Below are positions 61,397 through 64,000 of a DNA stretch of 64,000 bases, piece by piece. The stretch lies in contig NZ_JAPEOB010000002.1 of the NCBI RefSeq assembly GCF_026341775.1, positions 1,116,001-1,180,000 on the forward strand, in the 5' to 3' direction. The DNA comes from Streptomyces sp. NBC_00654. Lineage in GTDB: Bacteria > Actinomycetota > Actinomycetes > Streptomycetales > Streptomycetaceae. The position numbers and the translations under genes were made by a program. Within the stretch, counting starts at the first letter, position 1. Each line of letters opens with the position of its first letter. The notes under the pieces were generated by a model. That model did not search any database. It had not been told where the DNA came from and saw nothing but the letters and a program-made list of their open reading frames with translations.

Positions 61397-62176
61397 TCAC
61401 GGAGTGGGCAGCCAGTCCACCTTCCCCGCGAGCAGCGCGTATCCGACGAACGCCCCGACGTCGAGCAGCGTGTGCGCGACGACCAGCGGCCCGACCCGCC
61501 CCCAGCGCCGGTACAGCAGCACGAAGACGACGCCCATCACCATGTTGCCGATGAAGCCGCCGATGCCCTGGTACAGGTGGTACGAGCCGCGCAGTACCGA
61601 ACTCGCCACCAGCGCGGCCATCGGTGTCCAGCCCAACTGCCCCAGCCTGCGCAGCAGATACCCGACGACGATCACTTCCTCCAGTACGGAGTTCTGCACC
61701 GCGGAGAGGATCAGTACGGGGAACTTCCACCACACGTCGGGCAGCGACTCCGGCACCACGGTGAGGTTGAATCCGGTGGCCCGCGCCACGAGATAGAAGG
61801 CCAGCCCGGCGCTGCCGATGCCCGCCGCGACCAGAGTGCCGCGACCGAGGTCGCGTCCGGGGCTGGTCCGGTCGAATCCGATGGCCCGCAGCCCCGCGCC
61901 CTCCCTGATCAACAGATGCGCCACGAGGGCGACCGGCACCAGGGCCGTTGCGATTCCGAACATTTGCCATGCCAGATCCAGCCATGGCCGCCCAGGAGCA
62001 TACGAACTGTTGAGCGTCGCGGCCTGATCCTTCAAACCCCCTGGTTTCGTCAACGATCCGACAAAACTGATCAGGGCAGACACCCCGCTGGCGCCCAGCG
62101 AGAGAGCCAGCACCAGTACCGTCTCGGACCGCAGGATCCGTTGCGAAACGGCACCTTGGGGAAAAGAATCAGCCAC
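61397..62176 (-). CDS. CPBP family intramembrane metalloprotease-like protein
   Basis: 259 residues with about seven hydrophobic segments and the CPBP/Abi motifs: EEVIVVGYLLRR (EExxxR-like), a second conserved segment RGSYHLYQGIGGF and HTLLDVGAF. Eukaryotic relatives are CAAX prenyl proteases; bacterial members often process peptides or confer bacteriocin immunity. GTG 62176 has GGAGGCGGGG upstream. Confidence 0.88.
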   Translation of the reverse strand: MADSFPQGAVSQRILRSETVLVLALSLGASGVSALISFVGSLTKPGGLKDQAATLNSSYAPGRPWLDLAWQMFGIATALVPVALVAHLLIREGAGLRAIGFDRTSPGRDLGRGTLVAAGIGSAGLAFYLVARATGFNLTVVPESLPDVWWKFPVLILSAVQNSVLEEVIVVGYLLRRLGQLGWTPMAALVASSVLRGSYHLYQGIGGFIGNMVMGVVFVLLYRRWGRVGPLVVAHTLLDVGAFVGYALLAGKVDWLPTP

Positions 62177-62287
62177 GCGCCCCGCCTCCACCTGTACACC
62201 CGCCTTTAGTTGTGCAATCGCGTCTCATCCCGCCCGCCGTCCCGCTAGGGTCTCGAATGCAGGTACGAAGATCATGCGCGACAGGCC

Positions 62288-62327
62288 GGGGGACAACCAC
62301 CAACGCCGGTGGTGCGGTCCCCCTTTT
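62288..62327 (+). terminator. leader hairpin with T tract (attenuator-like)
   Basis: GGGGGAC ... CCACC pairs with GGTGG ... GTCCCCC and is followed by TTTTCC on the plus strand. It lies 34 bp before the start of the substrate-binding/VWA gene, downstream of a possible TAGGGT -10, so it can act as an intrinsic terminator within the leader. Confidence 0.6.
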
Positions 62328-62360
62328 CCTTGTTCATCCTCAAGGAGGGGCACCACCGAC

Positions 62361-64000
62361 ATGGGACGTCATAGCTTGCCCGACGACTTCGCGACGGAAG
62401 AGCACCGGGGTGGTCCTCCCCCGCGCCGCCGCCGCACGGTTGCCATCGCCACCATGCTCGTACTGGCTGTGGCGGCGGGAACGGCTGTCGCGGTCCAGGG
62501 CGGCGTGCTGTCGTTCTCCGGGTCCTGCGAGGACTCCAGCGTGAAGCTGTCGATGGCGGCCTCGCCCGACATCGCCCCCGCCATGCGGGCCATCGCCGAC
62601 AAGGCCCGTGAGGACGAGGTGAGATCCGACGGCCGCTGCCTGGATGTGAAGGTGGTGGCACGCGACTCCTACAAGGTGGCCGACGCACTCGCCACCGGCG
62701 ACAAGTCCCTCGACTTCCAGGTCTGGCTGCCCGACTCCGATCTCTGGCTGGACCGGGCCAAGGGGGTCGGTGAGAGCATCCCGATCACCCCGTCCGACTC
62801 CGTGGCCTCCTCCCCCGTGACCCTGGCCATGGTCCCGCCGGCCGCCGAGAAGCTGGGCTGGCCCCGGAAGACCTACTCCTGGGCGGAGCTGGTCGCCTCG
62901 GCCATGGAGTCGGACAAGGTACGCCTCGGAGCGGCCGATCCGGCCCGCAGCGCCACCGGCCTGCTGGCCCTGACCAGCATCGGTGCCTCGTCCGACAAAC
63001 AGGGCGGGAACAGCGGCACCCGGGTGGCCGAGACCGCAAAGGTGCTGGCACAGCGGATGTCCGACGGCGACACCCAGGTCCTGGAGACCCTGGCACGCGA
63101 CGGTTCGGGGACCGAGGAGGGCAACCCGAAGCGCAACCAGGCGGTGCTGCTCTCCGAGCAGGCGGCCTTCGCCCACAACGCGGAGGCGGCCGGAGAGGGC
63201 AAGGTCGACCTCTTCTACCCGAAGGACGGCAGCCCCCTGCTCAACTACCCGTACACCCTGGTCGACGAGCCGAAGCTGAGCACCGAGGAAGCGCGGGCGG
63301 CCCTGCGCTTCATGACCCTGCTGAACGACCGCGGTTCGCGGGCCATCCTGACCCGGCACGGGTTCCGGTCCGTGGACGGGACCGCCGGGGAAGCGGTCGT
63401 CACGGCGGCGGGCGGCAGGACGCCCCAGCCGTACGCCACCGCCGCCGACGCGCCCACCGCTCAGGCGCTCCAGGAGACACTCGGCATGTGGACCATCACG
63501 GTGCAGAGCGCCCGGCTGACCACGGTGGTCGACGCGTCCGGCTCCATGGCCACTCCGGTGCCGGGCCGCGGCCAGTCCCGGATGGACGTCACGAAGGCAT
63601 CCCTGATCCAGGCTCTCGGCCAGTTCACGCCGGAGGACGAGATCGGGCTCTGGGAGTTCGCGACGACGCTGGACGGCGAGAAGGACTACCGCGAGCTGAT
63701 GCCCACCCGCAGGCTGGGCGACCCCGTGAAGGGCGGCGGCACCTACCGGGACAAACTGTCGGCGGCGTTCGCGGGCCTCGAACCGGTGCCGGGCGGGGCG
63801 ACCGGCCTGTACGACACCACGCTGGCCTCGTACCAGGCGGCTCAGTCGTCCTACGTGAAGAGCAAGTTCAACGCCCTGGTCATCCTCACCGACGGCTCCA
63901 ACCAGGACGCCCACGGCATTTCCCGCAGTGCGCTCATCGACCGGCTGAAGCAGCTCGCCGACCCGCAGCGTCCGGTCCCGATCATCGCCATCGCGGTGGG
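62361..64000 (+). CDS. substrate-binding and VWA domain protein, cut by the window edge
   Basis: 546 residues visible; the frame is open to base 64000. A basic start (GGPPPRRRRTVAIA) precedes a signal-anchor (TMLVLAVAAGTAVAV). A periplasmic binding protein-like domain follows (LSMAASPDIAPAMRAIADKA, FQVWLPDSDLWLD). From about residue 385 comes a von Willebrand A domain with the MIDAS motif D-x-S-G-S (TTVVDASGSM) and NALVILTDGSNQD. It is an extracytoplasmic protein of unknown ligand, common in Streptomyces. AAGGAGGGG precedes ATG 62361. Confidence 0.9.
   Translation, partial: MGRHSLPDDFATEEHRGGPPPRRRRTVAIATMLVLAVAAGTAVAVQGGVLSFSGSCEDSSVKLSMAASPDIAPAMRAIADKAREDEVRSDGRCLDVKVVARDSYKVADALATGDKSLDFQVWLPDSDLWLDRAKGVGESIPITPSDSVASSPVTLAMVPPAAEKLGWPRKTYSWAELVASAMESDKVRLGAADPARSATGLLALTSIGASSDKQGGNSGTRVAETAKVLAQRMSDGDTQVLETLARDGSGTEEGNPKRNQAVLLSEQAAFAHNAEAAGEGKVDLFYPKDGSPLLNYPYTLVDEPKLSTEEARAALRFMTLLNDRGSRAILTRHGFRSVDGTAGEAVVTAAGGRTPQPYATAADAPTAQALQETLGMWTITVQSARLTTVVDASGSMATPVPGRGQSRMDVTKASLIQALGQFTPEDEIGLWEFATTLDGEKDYRELMPTRRLGDPVKGGGTYRDKLSAAFAGLEPVPGGATGLYDTTLASYQAAQSSYVKSKFNALVILTDGSNQDAHGISRSALIDRLKQLADPQRPVPIIAIAV

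Noticed and set aside
62340..63914. 524-codon minus-strand frame at the right edge
   Set aside because: Antisense to the substrate-binding/VWA gene, which has RBS, signal anchor and MIDAS motif.

Overview
The window looks like a Streptomyces chromosome segment. It has very high G+C with strong third-position GC bias, many GTG starts, several probable leaderless genes, and families typical of the genus: UppP, Lnt, ECF sigma, MocR, DosR-type box, substrate-binding/VWA lipoprotein-like protein. No rRNA, tRNA or CRISPR array was seen.

Layout. 1-2.3 kb: membrane and cell-wall housekeeping genes (TVP38/TMEM64-like, uppP). 2.3-6.2 kb: an unusual locus with two divergent genes that share a perfect 710-bp inverted repeat encoding a Hint (intein/hedgehog-type) domain. 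One copy is fused to an HExxH metallopeptidase and the other stops at the end of the Hint domain. Both promoters and both Cys-rich N-terminal segments lie between the repeats, so the locus has the structure of an invertible switch. 6.4-11.1 kb: a translationally coupled operon for a small metabolite or peptide (methyltransferase, cysteine-synthase-fold PLP enzyme, ATP-grasp ligase, MFS exporter). 11-26 kb: mostly ordinary core genes (ECF sigma, ferric-reductase-like protein, universal stress protein with a DosR-type box, Lnt, Ung, peptide-binding lipoprotein, two SDRs, DUF3037/HipA-like pair) plus a small MITE. 26.3-30 kb: a decaying patch with at least four pseudogenes. 30.5-40.1 kb: regulators, transporters and flavin/pyridoxamine-oxidase-like genes, ending with a PadR gene and its operator.

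40,185-61,268: a 21-kb Tn7-like transposon. Its near-identical inverted ends start with TGTGACAG, and the tnsA-tnsB-tnsC-tniQ operon lies next to the right end. The TniQ protein carries five regularly spaced zinc fingers. The cargo is a defence island: a HEPN-like gene, a complete ABC-three-component system (DUF4297-type nuclease, middle component, Rad50-like ATPase), further HEPN-like or unrecognised genes, and a large methylase / target-recognition / HEPN-like fusion whose 3' end abuts an IS. The island was later hit by an IS110-family element and a now-dead IS5-type element, and it holds a broken tyrosine recombinase. 61.3-64 kb: chromosomal genes resume (CPBP-family membrane protein, and a substrate-binding/VWA protein running off the window and preceded by an attenuator-like hairpin).

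The two strongest candidates for new biology are the invertible Hint/metallopeptidase locus and the zinc-finger-array TniQ transposon with its defence cargo.
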